This document shows positions 18,599-29,639 of a stretch of DNA of 64,000 nt, one piece after another. Position numbers and translations under genes: made by a program. Source of the stretch: Marivirga sp051117495 (lineage in GTDB: Bacteria; Bacteroidota; Bacteroidia; Cytophagales; Cyclobacteriaceae); NCBI RefSeq assembly GCF_051117495.1, contig NZ_JBNPEF010000028.1, positions 124,001 through 188,000 of the forward strand, given 5' to 3'. The notes beneath the pieces were generated by a model, which saw only the letters and a list, made by a program, of their open reading frames with translations, did no database searches and had not been told where the DNA came from. Within the stretch, counting starts at the first letter, position 1. Every line of letters starts with the position of its first letter.

Positions 18599-20266
18599 AT
18601 GAGTTTATACGAAAAGCACAAAGACACTTTAAAAAAGGCCATAGATGCTGTTCATGATCGATCTTTTTATGCACAATATCCGGAACACCCGTCCCCAAAA
18701 ATATACGGAGAAACTGCAGATAAAGATGGTCAGGAAAAATTCAAGGCTAGTTTGGACAAAAAATTTGAAGATTTACTTCAAACGGATCCTGAAGCATGGG
18801 TTGGGCAAGAAGAATCACCTTATTTACAAAAACCATTGGGTATATTATATCCATCATTCAGTGCTGAAACTTTGATTGATAGAAGCCAAAAAGCTTGGAC
18901 CCAGTGGAGAAATACTTCAATTGATGACAGAGCGGCTATTTTAGTAGAAAGCTTGGATAGGTTTAAGGAACGATTTTTTGAAAATGCTTATGCTACCATG
19001 CACACTACCGGACAAGGTTATATGATGGCATTTCAAGCATCGGGGCCACATGCCGCTGACCGGGCAATGGAGGCTATTGCCTTTGGATATGATGAATTAA
19101 AAAGATTTCCTGAAAAGAAATTTTGGGATAAACCAATGGGCAAATTCAATGTACAGTTGAATAAAAGCTGGAAACCTATGCCAAAAGGATTGAGCATGGT
19201 AGTGGGTTGTAGCACCTTCCCTACATGGAATTCAGTTTCTGGTGTTTATGCTTCGCTAATTACAGGAAACCCTGTAATTGCCAAGCCTCATCCAGGAGCG
19301 ATTTTACCAATGGCCATAGTAGTATCAGAAATTCAAAAAGTATTAAAGGAAAATGGAATTGACCCGAATGTCTGTCAATTGGCTCCCGATACTTATGACA
19401 ATATGATTACTAAGGATTTAGCAGAACATAAAGCTATAAAATTAATTGATTATACTGGAAGTGCCACATTTGGCAACTATTTGGAAGGTTTAGAAGGAAA
19501 AATTGTTTTCACTGAAAAAACCGGTGTCAATTCAGTGATTTTAGATTCTGCTGAAAATATTGACAAAGTAGCTCAAAATTTAGCCTTCTCGGTTTGTTTA
19601 TATTCAGGTCAGATGTGTACATGTCCACAAAACTTTTTTATTCCAGAAACAGGCATCAATACTCCTGATGGCAAAGTAAGCTTTGAAGACTTCGCACAAA
19701 AATTAGCAGATAACATCAACGGTTTAGTGGATAACCCTAAGGCAGGGCCATTTGTATTAGGAGCCATTCAAAATCCAAATACTTTAAGCCATACTGAAGA
19801 AGCCAAGAAACTGGGCGGCAAAGTTTGGTTGGAAAGCAGGACGATTGCTAATCCAATGTTTGAAAAAGCAAGAACAGCCACTCCGATTGTGGTTGAAATG
19901 GATGCATCTGATGAAGACAAATTCACTAAAGAATTATTTGGACCTGTAGTATTATTAATTAAAACTAAGGATACCAATCAATCAGTAGATTTAGCTTCTA
20001 GTTTGGCTGAAAACCATGGTGCCATATCATGTGCGGCTTACACAACAGATGAGAACATTAAAAACCTGATAATGGATGAAATGGGAATGGCGGCTACTTC
20101 AGTTAGCTTTAACCTTACCGGAGCGATTCATGTAAATCAGAATGCCGGTTTCTCCGATTTCCATGTTTCAGGTGGCAATCCTGCAGGAAATGCTTCCCTG
20201 ACTAATCCTGAATATGTAATCAAAAGATTTACTTGGATTGGTTTTAGAGAACCTGCTGAAGCATAA
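18599..20266 (+). CDS. paaN: PaaN-type aldehyde dehydrogenase (phenylacetate degradation)
   Basis: This 555-residue protein is an aldehyde dehydrogenase of the PaaN type, which has a longer N-terminal region than ordinary members and lacks the C-terminal hydratase domain of E. coli PaaZ. In the phenylacetate pathway it is expected to oxidise the semialdehyde formed after ring opening. The catalytic cysteine is Cys340 in SGQMCTCPQNFF, with Cys342 beside it, and the glutamate motif region is FTEKTGVNSVIL. The NAD-binding PTWNSVSGVYASLI and the C-terminal ELFGPVVLL are also visible. It stands alone with its own terminator, about 26 kb from paaABCD, and I find no copy of the TetR operator seen at 45248 in front of it. 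Assignment to the family is good; the exact substrate is inferred. Confidence 0.88.
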   Translation: MSLYEKHKDTLKKAIDAVHDRSFYAQYPEHPSPKIYGETADKDGQEKFKASLDKKFEDLLQTDPEAWVGQEESPYLQKPLGILYPSFSAETLIDRSQKAWTQWRNTSIDDRAAILVESLDRFKERFFENAYATMHTTGQGYMMAFQASGPHAADRAMEAIAFGYDELKRFPEKKFWDKPMGKFNVQLNKSWKPMPKGLSMVVGCSTFPTWNSVSGVYASLITGNPVIAKPHPGAILPMAIVVSEIQKVLKENGIDPNVCQLAPDTYDNMITKDLAEHKAIKLIDYTGSATFGNYLEGLEGKIVFTEKTGVNSVILDSAENIDKVAQNLAFSVCLYSGQMCTCPQNFFIPETGINTPDGKVSFEDFAQKLADNINGLVDNPKAGPFVLGAIQNPNTLSHTEEAKKLGGKVWLESRTIANPMFEKARTATPIVVEMDASDEDKFTKELFGPVVLLIKTKDTNQSVDLASSLAENHGAISCAAYTTDENIKNLIMDEMGMAATSVSFNLTGAIHVNQNAGFSDFHVSGGNPAGNASLTNPEYVIKRFTWIGFREPAEA

Positions 20267-20289
20267 ATTATAATTAGCTAGAGATTTGT

Positions 20290-20325
20290 AAAACCTGAGC
20301 TGAGAGGCTTGGGTTTTATTTTTTT
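20290..20325 (+). terminator. Terminator after paaN
   Basis: AAAACCTGAGC pairs with GCTTGGGTTTT (two G-T pairs) around a six-base loop, followed by a run of T. It begins 23 bases after the stop. Confidence 0.8.
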
Positions 20326-20761
20326 CCGACATTACTTTTATTTCAGCTACACAAAAAATTATATCATATATTCATAGTCTGCATCATTCTGAGCCAAAAG
20401 TTGATAATTATACTTTTTACAAGTTATTCTAAATAAAAATGATTATCTATATTACTATTGATTGCAAACGAGATCTTTAAGATTTGTCTGCTTTTTAACT
20501 CGAACCAAAGATGGCAAGAAGCTTATTTTAGATACTTTAAATGGAGCGATTTTGTCAATTTTCTCCTACCTCTAAACTATTATATTATAAGGTCAACCCG
20601 ATAATTACAATAATCATAATAAAACCTTAAAATTTCTAAACCAAAGTATTCTTAAAGGTTTTGTCTAATAATTTGTGATTTATTATATAGCAAAAATACC
20701 AACTTTTTGGTATTGCAATGACCTTATTAAAATTATAATATTACAAAATAATATTATAATT
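20326..20761 (+). other. 436-base AT-rich leader region before the giant LRR gene
   Basis: I see no gene here. A hairpin at 20695-20714 (AATACCA/TGGTATT, six-base loop) lies 47 bases before the start codon, and two TAATATTA palindromes lie between it and the start. They may be regulatory. No convincing TAnnTTTG element was found. Confidence 0.5.
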
Positions 20762-23700
20762 ATGGGACATCATATTCAAAAAATTAATAAGAGGTATAAA
20801 TCAAAGCTGACCAAGCAACTCCTGTTTTTTGCATTGGTCTTTACAATAAACCATTACACTGTACTCGCACAAGTAAATGAAACTGACTCTCTAGCTCTTG
20901 TGGCTCTATATAATGCAACTGGAGGCACTAACTGGTTCAATAACAACGAATGGCTTGAAGGACCTGTAGAAAACTGGTTTGGTGTGACAGTAAGTAACGG
21001 AAATGTTTCCGAATTGATTTTAAATTTTAATAATTTAGATGGTACTATTCCTTCAGAGCTCGGAAACCTTTCAAATTTGAATAAATTGTATCTTAATAAC
21101 AACCATCTCACAGGGGTGATTCCCGAGGAACTGGGCAACCTAACGAAATTAGAGGAATTGCAACTTAATATAAATTTTGTTTGGGGTCCAATTCCAATTG
21201 AACTTGGTAACCTTGAAAATCTCACTAGTTTGAAACTAAATGATACTCGGTTACAAAAATGGGTACCAATGAATTTCACTGGTCTAACAAATCTTGTAAG
21301 TTTTAACATATCCGAAACAGACTTATGTGAACCTTCTAATTCTTCCTACACTAACTGGGTGTCAGGAATCGCAAATTATACTAGTTCTAGTATTATTTGT
21401 GATAGCGAACCTATTACCGTCTCTGACTCACTGGCTCTTGTTGCTCTCTACAATGCTACAAACGGAACTAATTGGAATAACAATACCAACTGGCTAAAAG
21501 GCTCTGTAAAGAACTGGTTTGGAGTGTGGGTGAGTGGCGAAAATGTTACTGAATTGAATTTAAATTCAAATAATTTAGTCGGCACTATCCCTATGGAATT
21601 AGGTGACTTGACGAATTTAATTAATTTATCTATCAGTAATAACCAACTAACATCTACAATTCCTGGAGAACTGGGCAATCTATCAAATTTAAATAATTTA
21701 AACCTTTCTGAAAATGAACTAACAGGTTCTATTCCCATAGAACTAGGCAACTTATCAAATTTAAATAGTTTGGGACTTAGCAATAATCAGCTTAATGGGC
21801 TAATCCCAATAGAACTGAGCAATCTATCAAATTTAATTGGGTTATCTCTTTCTCATAACCAAATTACAGGTACAATTCCTATTGAATTAGGTAATCTTAC
21901 CAATTTAGAATATTTAAATCTTGACGATAACGAATTAACTGGTTCAATTCCTATTGAGATTGGTAATATATTGTCTTTGAGAAATTTAAGGCTTGATGGT
22001 AACAAATTAACTGGTTCAATTCCTTCAACGCTAGGAAACCTGCAGAATTTATTTTATTTGGAGCTTGATCGTAACCAACTGAGTGGCACTATCCCGCTTG
22101 AACTGGGAAACCTATCAAATTTAGGAATATTAAGGCTTTCAGATAATAATCTAACAGGTCCAGTACCTTTATCATATACCAATCTTATTAATCTTTCAGG
22201 TTTTAACATTTCCGAAACAAGCCTATGTGAACCTTCAGATCCTTCCTATACAAGCTGGGTTTCAGGAATCTCAAATTACACTAGTTCCGGGCTTTCATGT
22301 ACTACTCAATCCGTAGCTGAATCTGATTCTCTGGCACTAGTTTCCCTTTACAATGCTACTGACGGTCCTAATTGGAACAACAACACCAATTGGCTCGCAG
22401 GGCCAGTACAAAACTGGTTTGGCGTGACTGTAAGTAGCGGAAACGTTACTGAATTGGATTTAAAATCAAATAATTTAGTCGGTACTATTCCTTCGCAACT
22501 CGGCGATTTATCTAATTTAACTAGATTAGTACTTTACGATAACCAACTGACTGGCACTATCCCGCCCGAATTAGGAAACATTACAAATTTAAGTGTAATG
22601 TTACTTTATTTTAACCAACTTATGGGTACAATTCCTTCGGAACTGGGCAACTTATCAAATTTATCTATATTAGACCTTGATGGTAATCAACTCAGTGGTA
22701 CTATTCCGCCAGAGTTGGGTAATCTATCAAATTTAAATGTCTTGTGGCTTGCTAATAACCAACTTACGGGTACGATTCCTGTTGAATTGGGTAATCTATC
22801 CAATTTGATTGAACTGTATATTCACGGTAACCAAATTACAGGAAGTATTCCTGCGGAACTGGGCAATCTGTCCAATTTGACTTATTTATGGCTCCAAGAA
22901 AATCAACTAGGCGGTTCTATCCCTCCAGAAATAGGGAACCTGTCGAACCTGACTACTTTGTATCTAAATAGCAACCAGCTCACAGGCACTATCCCCGCTG
23001 AGCTTGGCAATTTAATCAATTTGACTAATTTGATACTTTTCGGTAATCAACTTACGGGTATTATTCCATCAGAATTTAGTAATCTGTCTAATTTGAATGT
23101 TTTATCTCTTTCCTACAACGAATTAACAGGTAATATCCCAATCGAACTAGGTAACCTTTTAAATTTGAATAAATTGATTCTTAATGTTAATCAACTGTCA
23201 GGAGTCATTCCGGTGGAATTGACTAACCTGACCAATTTGACTGAATTGTATCTCTGGGACAATCAACTTTCAGGTGATATTCCCAAAGATCTTGATAAAC
23301 TTACTAATTTGAATTTATTATGGCTCCAAGAAAACCAACTCACAGGTTCTATTCCAGCGGAACTGGGTAACCTGTCTAACCTGACCAGTTTGTATCTTTA
23401 CTCAAATCCTTCATTAACTGGTCCAGTACCCTTAAATTATACAAACCTTATTAATCTTTCAGATTTTAATTTCTCCGGGACAATATTATGCGAACCGGAA
23501 GATCCTTCCTATACAAATTGGGTCTCTGGAATTTCAAATTATAGTAGTTCAGGGCGATCTTGCGCTATTTCACCTGTAATTCCCTCCGACTCTCTTGCAC
23601 TAGTTTCCCTTTACAATGCTACTGACGGCCCTAACTGGAATAATAACACCAACTGGCTCACAGAACCTGTACAAAATTGGTTCGGTGTGAAAGTAAGTGG

Positions 23701-25682
23701 TGGAAATGTTATAGAATTGAATTTAAATTCCAACAATTTAGTTGGTACGATTCCTGTGGAACTGGGCGATCTAACTAACTTAACCAACATAAGGCTACAT
23801 ACTAATGAACTCTCCGGTTCCATTCCATCTGAACTGGGAAACATGACAAATTTGACTGATTTATATCTATACAACAACCAGCTGACAGGCACAATACCCG
23901 TTGAGATAAGCAATATATCCGATTTGACTCGGTTATGGCTAGCTAATAATCAATTAACAGGAACTATTCCATTGGAATTAGGAAAACTATCGAATTTGAC
24001 TCAGTTATGGCTTGCGGATAACCAACTAACAGGTTCCATTCCAACAGAACTGGGTAATCTATCGAACTTAAGCTATCTAGGTCTATATAGTAATCTACTT
24101 ACTGGATCTATTCCCGTGGAACTTGGCGACTTGACGAACCTGACAAGTTTGTATCTTTACTCAAATCCTTCATTAACTGGTCCAGTACCCTTAAATTATA
24201 CAAACCTTATTAATCTCTCAGATTTTAATTTCTCCGGAACAATATTATGCGAACCCGAAGATCCTTCCTATACAAACTGGGTCTCTGGAATTTCAAATTA
24301 TACTAGTTCAGGGCGATCTTGCGCTATTTCACCTGTAACTCCCTCCGACTCCTTGGCACTAGTTTCCCTTTACAATGCTACTGACGGCTCAAACTGGAAT
24401 AATAACACCAACTGGCTCACAGAACCTGTACAAAATTGGTTCGGTGTGAAAATAAGTGTTGGAAATGTTATAGAATTGAATTTAAATTCCAACAATTTAG
24501 TTGGTACGATTCCTGTGGAACTGGGCGATCTAACTAACTTAACCAACCTAAGGCTACATACTAATGAACTCTCCGGTTCCATTCCATCTGAACTGGGAAA
24601 CATGACAAATTTGACTGATTTGGTACTTTACCGTAACCAACTTACGGGTACTATTCCAACAGAATTAGGTAATCTGTTAAATTTGAATATCTTATCACTT
24701 TCCTACAACGAATTAACAGGTAATATTCCCATGGAATTGGGTAACCTGCTAAATTTGAATCAATTAGTTCTTAATGTTAATCAACTGACAGGCACAATAC
24801 CAGCGAAATTGGGTGATTTGTCGAATTTGACTGAATTGTATCTCTGGAACAATCAACTTTCAGGTAGTATTCCCACTGATCTTGATAAACTTACTAATTT
24901 GAATTTATTGTGGCTCCAAGAAAATCAACTCTCAGGTTCTATTCCAGCGGAACTGGGTAATCTGTCAAACCTAACTAGTTTATATCTACATAGCAACCAG
25001 CTAACAGGCACAATCCCTTTTGAACTAGGCAATTTGTCCAATTTGACTCGGTTATGGCTTGCTGAAAACCAATTATCAGGCTCTATTCCAGCAGAATTAG
25101 GTAATCTATCAAATTTAAGCTACCTAGACTTAAACAATAACCAACTCTCTGGTTCAATTCCATCAGAAATAGGCAACCTTTCAAATTTAAATAGTTTGTA
25201 TTTTGAAAACAACCAACTCACTGGCGAAATTCCTAGAGAAATTGGCAATCTATCCAATTTGACTTATTTATGGCTTGCTGACAACCAGCTAACTGGCTCT
25301 ATTCCTGAGGAGATTGGTGAATTGGTAAATTTGGAAGATTTAATACTATATACAAATGATTTCTCCGGCTCTTTACCTTTAAGTATAGGAAACATTACCA
25401 CTTTAGAAAGAATAGCTCTCGATACTGTGCCTAATTTATCAGGGGCCATCCCAGAGAGTTGGACAAATCTCAGCCTAAGCGTTTTCTTTTTTGATGGTAC
25501 TGATCTCTGTGAACCAGACAATTTAAGTTATACTACATGGAAAAGTACAGTAACAGATTATGTAGGAACTGATGTTATTTGTTCAAGTACAAATTCCTAT
25601 CCTACCATTGCAGACCAAACATTTAGCATTGACGAAAACAGCTCCAATGGAACAAGCGTGGGGACGGTCCAAGCAAGTGACC
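20762..25682 (+). CDS. Giant surface protein, LRR part (N-terminal section up to the gap)
   Basis: This is the first 1640 residues of a very large exported protein that continues past the assembly gap at 25783. I start it at ATG 20762, which gives a signal peptide ending near residue 37 (HYTVLAQ); an upstream ATG at 20675 would put 29 extra residues in front. Five modules follow, each opening with a cap like DSLALVSLYNATDGPNWNNN (near 20884, 21424, 22321, 23587 and 24346) and then 24-residue leucine-rich repeats of the plant type, LGNLSNLTxLxLxxNQLTGTIP. Most modules end with a cysteine-containing segment such as LCEPEDPSYTNWVSGISNY. The last stretch enters a cadherin repeat. Such proteins act on the cell surface in binding; the ligand is unknown. 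Repeats are very similar to each other, which signals recent duplication. Confidence 0.88.
23378..24621 (+). repeat. Internal duplication of a 485-base block (period 759 bases)
   Basis: Bases 23378-23862 recur at 24137-24621 with an offset of 759 bases (253 codons). By eye about 15 of 485 positions differ. The block covers the end of one LRR module and the cap and first repeats of the next, so a whole module has been copied in frame. Confidence 0.8.
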
Positions 25683-27230
25683 NNNNNNNNNNNNNNNNNN
25701 NNNNNNNNNNNNNNNNNNNNNNNNNNNNNNNNNNNNNNNNNNNNNNNNNNNNNNNNNNNNNNNNNNNNNNNNNNNNNNNNNNATGGAACAAGCGTGGGGA
25801 CGGTCCAAGCAAGTGACCCTGATGATGACCCGCTAACTTATACCATTACTGCAGGTAGTACAGGAAACACTTTTCACATTAATTCCAGCTCTGGGGAAAT
25901 AACCGTTTCGGACAATACCCTTCTCGATTTTGAGTCCAACCCTACTTTTGACCTCACTATATCGGTTGATGACGGAAATTCAGGTACTGCTTCTGCAACC
26001 ATTACAATTAATGTGAACGATATCATTGAAAATAATAGTCCCATCATTGCAGACCAAACATTTAGCATTGACGAAAACAGCTCCAATGGAACAAGCGTGG
26101 GGACGGTCCAAGCAAGTGACCCTGATGATGACCCGCTAACTTATACCATTACTGCAGGTAGTACAGGAAACACTTTTCACATTAATTCCAGCTCTGGGGA
26201 AATAACCGTTTCGGACAATACCCTTCTCGATTTTGAGTCCAACCCTACTTTTGACCTCACTATATCGGTTGATGACGGAAATTCAGGTACTGCTTCTGCA
26301 ACCATTACAATTAATGTGAACGATATCATTGAAAATAATAGTCCCATCATTGCAGACCAAACATTTAGCATTGACGAAAACAGCTCCAATGGAACAAGCG
26401 TGGGGACGGTCCAAGCAAGTGACCTTGATGATGACCCGCTAACTTATAACATTACCGCAGGTAACATCGGAAACACTTTTCACATTAATTCCAGCTCTGG
26501 GGAAATAACCGTTTCAGACAATACCCTTCTCGATTTTGAGACCAATCCTACGTTTGACCTCACTATATCGGTTGATGACGGAAATTCAGGTACTGCTTCT
26601 GCAACCATTACAATTAATGTGATCGATATCATTGAAAATAATAGTCCTATCATTGCAGATCAAACATTTAGCATTGACGAAAACAGCTCCAATGGAACAA
26701 GCGTGGGGACGGTCCAAGCAAGTGACCCTGATGATGACCCGCTAACTTATACCATTAACGCAGGTAATACCGGAAACACCTTTGACATTAATTCCAGCTC
26801 TGGGGAAATAACCGTTTCCGACAATACCCTTCTCGATTTTGAATCTAATCCATCCTTTAACCTCTCTATATCGGTTGATGACGGAAATTCAGGTACTGCT
26901 TCTGCAACCATTACAATTAATGTGATCGATATCATTGAAAATAATAGTCCTATCATTGCAGACCAAACATTTAGCATTGACGAAAACAGCTCCAATGGAA
27001 CAAGCGTGGGGACGGTCCAAGCAAGTGACCCTGATGATGACCCGCTAACTTATACCATTACTGCAGGTAGTACAGGAAACACTTTTCACATTAATTCCAG
27101 CTCTGGGGAAATAACCGTTTCAGACAATACTCTTCTCGATTTTGAGACGAATCCTATTTTCTTACTTGTGGTTGAAGTAAATGATGGAGAATTATTTGCA
27201 GAAGCTGAAATATCCATAGAACTCAATAAT
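25607..27230 (+). repeat. Tandem 303-base cadherin repeats
   Basis: Units of 303 bases (101 codons) start at 25607, 26046, 26349, 26652 and 26955, with one more partly visible from 25783. The partial unit 25783-26045 and the matching part of the next unit (26086-26348) look identical base for base. Later units carry scattered changes; the last one diverges before the C-terminal tail. Confidence 0.9.
25683..25782. other. Assembly gap (100 N) inside the cadherin repeats
   Basis: The same 36 bases stand just before the gap (25647-25682) and just after it (25783-25818), so the assembler stopped at a repeat. With a period of 303, the missing length should be 267 bases plus a multiple of 303, not 100. 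Confidence 0.9.
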
Positions 27231-27488
27231 GTTGATGAACCAGAAGTGCTAGGCATGAAAGACCGGCAGGGAAATGAGATTAAATTATATCCGAATCCGG
27301 TACAAAATTTCATAATAGTTAAATGGAAAAACTATCAGTACGCAATCCTTTCAGACCTTTCTGGAAAGGAACTCTTCAAGTCTAACAGTAGCACCATTAA
27401 TTTAAAGGCTTTAAAACCTAATAGTTACATAATAGTACTTATAGGAACAAGTGATGAACGACTGAAATATCGAATAATAAAAAAATGA
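25783..27488 (+). CDS. Giant surface protein, cadherin repeats and T9SS tail (C-terminal section)
   Basis: This is the C-terminal section (567 whole codons from 25785) of the protein that begins at 20762. The reading frame appears to change across the gap only because 100 N is not a multiple of three; a true gap of 267 + 303k bases restores one frame and gives at least about 2297 residues. The repeats are cadherin-like, with calcium-binding signatures DPDDDPLTY and LDFE and the linker VNDIIENNSPIIADQ. After the last repeat comes a T9SS sorting domain: LYPNPVQNFIIVKW, then LSDLSGKELFKS and LKPNSYIIVLIG. The protein is therefore expected on the cell surface, with the cadherin stalk nearest the anchoring end and the LRR part outermost. 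Confidence 0.9.
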
Positions 27489-27815
27489 TTTAACGAAAAA
27501 TTCTTGATAGGAAAGAGATATCTATCAAAAAAGTTAAACTTTTCTATGAAATATATCTAGAGAATTCTTAAAAAATATTGCTCTATAGATAAAGAAAAGC
27601 TCCTTTTTAGGTCATTTTACAATCTTCTAATTCCTAAAACATAGCATTAAATAAATAATTGATGATTTGCTGGATATTGTAAATGATTTGCATATATTTA
27701 TATTATTCAAATTAGGAATATAATTATTCTAATTAAATTTCATAAGAACGTAAATTTCCAGTCAATACCAAAAAAATATCATTTAAAATATGCAAATGGA
27801 CATAGGTTTCAAATC
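27489..27815 (+). other. 327-base AT-rich spacer
   Basis: No gene is visible. A weak hairpin TTGATAG/CTATCAA at 27504-27528 follows the giant gene but lacks a T run. No clear promoter for the next gene was recognised. Confidence 0.5.
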
Positions 27816-28634
27816 ATGGAAAAATATCGCTCATCAACAGGAGAAATAAGCTATCGCACACAAGGAATCCCTCAAAATCCGACAATATTATTTTTGCATG
27901 GTAATTCTTGTAATGCAAAAATGTTTGATTCACAATTTTCGACTGAGTTTAAGGATTACTATTTAGTAGCTCCCAATTTCCCGGGTCACAGTAAATCTAT
28001 TACTGAGGATAAAGAAAGAACCTATTCCTTTCAAGGCTTAGCTGAAGAAATAAAAGAATTAACAATTCATTTAAACCTAGAATCCATTCTAATGTACGGT
28101 GCCTCTTTGGGTGGACATGTGGCCATAGAATTAATTCCCATGCTTAAGGAAAAAGTTAAGGGCGTGATGATTGCTGGTACTCCTCCTTTTAAAATCCCCT
28201 TGAATATAGCAGAATGCTTTCATGATTTACCTGAAACGGGAAACATATTTAAACCTCATTTAAATGAGGAAGAATTGCAAGAACTGGCAAATGTATGGGT
28301 TTATCAAAATGAAGTTGCAAAAGAGTACTTAAAAAGCTGGGTTCAAGAAACAGATCCTGATTTCAGAACAGTTTTTGGTGATTCTATTATAAAATCACAA
28401 GGGATAGGAAACCAAAAGGAAATTTTAGAGCAAACAAATTGTCCTGTTGCTATCATGACAGGTGAACATGAAAAGATGGTTAAAAGGGAATATTTAAAAG
28501 ACTTAAAACCTAAACATTTTTACAGGAATGCAATACAAATCATCGCCAATTGCGCCCATTTTCCCAATTTGGAAAATCCTAAAACGTTTAATTATCAACT
28601 AAAGGAATTTACTGATTATTGTTTTCAACCTTAA
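27816..28634 (+). CDS. Alpha/beta-hydrolase, copy 1 of the mirrored module
   Basis: This 272-residue cytoplasmic alpha/beta-hydrolase has the oxyanion loop FLHGNSCNAKMF, the nucleophile elbow YGASLGGHVAIEL with Ser97, a probable acid in IMTGEHEKMV, and the histidine His248 in ANCAHFPNLENP. The lid region between about residues 125 and 200 is helical. It belongs to the broad group of small esterase/lactonase-like hydrolases, and sequence alone does not give the substrate. It converges with the LuxR-type regulator at 28664 (29 bases between stops). A clear paralogue lies at 30429 in the same arrangement with a second regulator, so the pair probably works as a unit, perhaps making, breaking or sensing a small signal; this is inference. 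Confidence 0.88.
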   Translation: MEKYRSSTGEISYRTQGIPQNPTILFLHGNSCNAKMFDSQFSTEFKDYYLVAPNFPGHSKSITEDKERTYSFQGLAEEIKELTIHLNLESILMYGASLGGHVAIELIPMLKEKVKGVMIAGTPPFKIPLNIAECFHDLPETGNIFKPHLNEEELQELANVWVYQNEVAKEYLKSWVQETDPDFRTVFGDSIIKSQGIGNQKEILEQTNCPVAIMTGEHEKMVKREYLKDLKPKHFYRNAIQIIANCAHFPNLENPKTFNYQLKEFTDYCFQP

Positions 28635-28663
28635 TAAAATAAATTTTAAAATAACTCATTTCC

Positions 28664-29395
28664 CTAAATAAGCCCAATATCTTTAGCAATAGCAACTAGG
28701 TGAGGCGTATTAAGAGCGTCTAGTTTATGGATGATATTTTTACGGTGTGTGTCAACGGTATAAGCGCTGATGAATAATTTTTCGCTTATCTTAGAGGTAC
28801 TGTAGCCTTCTGAAATCAATTTCATAATTTCTAATTCCCGTGAAGATATCAGCTTTTCAAAAGGCTGTAAATGCTCGTTCTTATAATATACAGCATCCTC
28901 ACCGTAAATGTTTGAAAAAGAAGTCTTTAGATTAAAAGTGGAAGGCAAAGCGGTATAAATACCCGCAGTATCGTATAAAATTCCGTTTTGATCACTTCTC
29001 AAAGCGAAAGTTTGACGTAAAAACAATTCATATCCATGTTTTACTTTTATTTCCACAATATTGCTGAAGAGGTTTCTTTTGGGTATTACCCTTTTAGGAT
29101 TCTTACGTACAAAAGAAAGATTATAGGCCGTATCTTTAATAAAGCTTTCTACTTGTGAGGGTTTTATCAAATTATAGATATGATCTATTTTATTAATTCC
29201 CTCAAAACCAAATATTCGCTTAGAATCTCCCTTGATATCTGAAATATCTGCATTTTCACAATTCACCTTGTACATAAATTGATTGGGCAAGGCAATTAAA
29301 TCGTTAAAATTTATTTCATTTGCCCTTTTCTTGTCAAATAAATTAAAATTTTGGGATTTTTGAATATTCTTAATAAGGTCAAAGGTAGGCGCCAT
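28664..29395 (-). CDS. PAS-like/LuxR-type regulator, copy 1 of the mirrored module
   Basis: The 243-residue protein has a C-terminal LuxR/GerE helix-turn-helix (about 185-243): SSRELEIMKLISEGYSTSKI, then YTVDTHRKNIIHKLDA. The N-terminal part, from NFNDLIALPNQFMYKVNCEN to the segment LFLRQTFALRSDQNGILYDTAGIYT, looks like a single PAS-type sensor domain, with no receiver aspartate pocket. It therefore probably binds a ligand or partner rather than a phosphate. It is a paralogue of the gene at 29640; shared features are PNQFxYxVxCEN, GIYT and SEKLFIS. The two are divergent and share a 244-base promoter region, while each converges with its own hydrolase gene. Target genes are unknown. Confidence 0.88.
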   Translation of the reverse strand: MAPTFDLIKNIQKSQNFNLFDKKRANEINFNDLIALPNQFMYKVNCENADISDIKGDSKRIFGFEGINKIDHIYNLIKPSQVESFIKDTAYNLSFVRKNPKRVIPKRNLFSNIVEIKVKHGYELFLRQTFALRSDQNGILYDTAGIYTALPSTFNLKTSFSNIYGEDAVYYKNEHLQPFEKLISSRELEIMKLISEGYSTSKISEKLFISAYTVDTHRKNIIHKLDALNTPHLVAIAKDIGLI

Positions 29396-29639
29396 TTTAA
29401 AACTAATAGTTTACAATCTTAAGTTACACTTTTTTTGTAAAAAATGATAAAATTCAATTTTAATATTTAATTAAAATCCTAAACATTTGTATTAAAGTAG
29501 TATAAAATGGTAGATATTATAATTTTCAAGGAACTAATATTTTGCATACATCAAATAAAATTTATTATTATTGACAGAACCAAAACTTATTTATAAATTA
29601 AAATTTAGTTGGGTTGAAATTCCTTAAAATCAGATTTTA
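29396..29639. other. Shared promoter region of the two divergent regulators
   Basis: This 244-base AT-rich spacer is the centre of the mirror-image module. I found no perfect TAnnTTTG element; TAGTTTTA, one base off, occurs close to the minus-strand start. No gene is visible. Confidence 0.45.

Noticed and set aside
20854..21309. Long antisense frames in the LRR region (also 21448-21783, 23611-23913 and others)
   Set aside because: They mirror the repeated, biased codons of the LRR gene and encode nothing recognisable.
25572..25816. Apparent frameshift in the giant gene
   Set aside because: It arises only from the 100-base N run, whose length is not a multiple of three; the repeat period restores one frame.
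25607..27230. CRISPR-like array
   Set aside because: The 303-base units are coding cadherin repeats without spacers and without cas genes.
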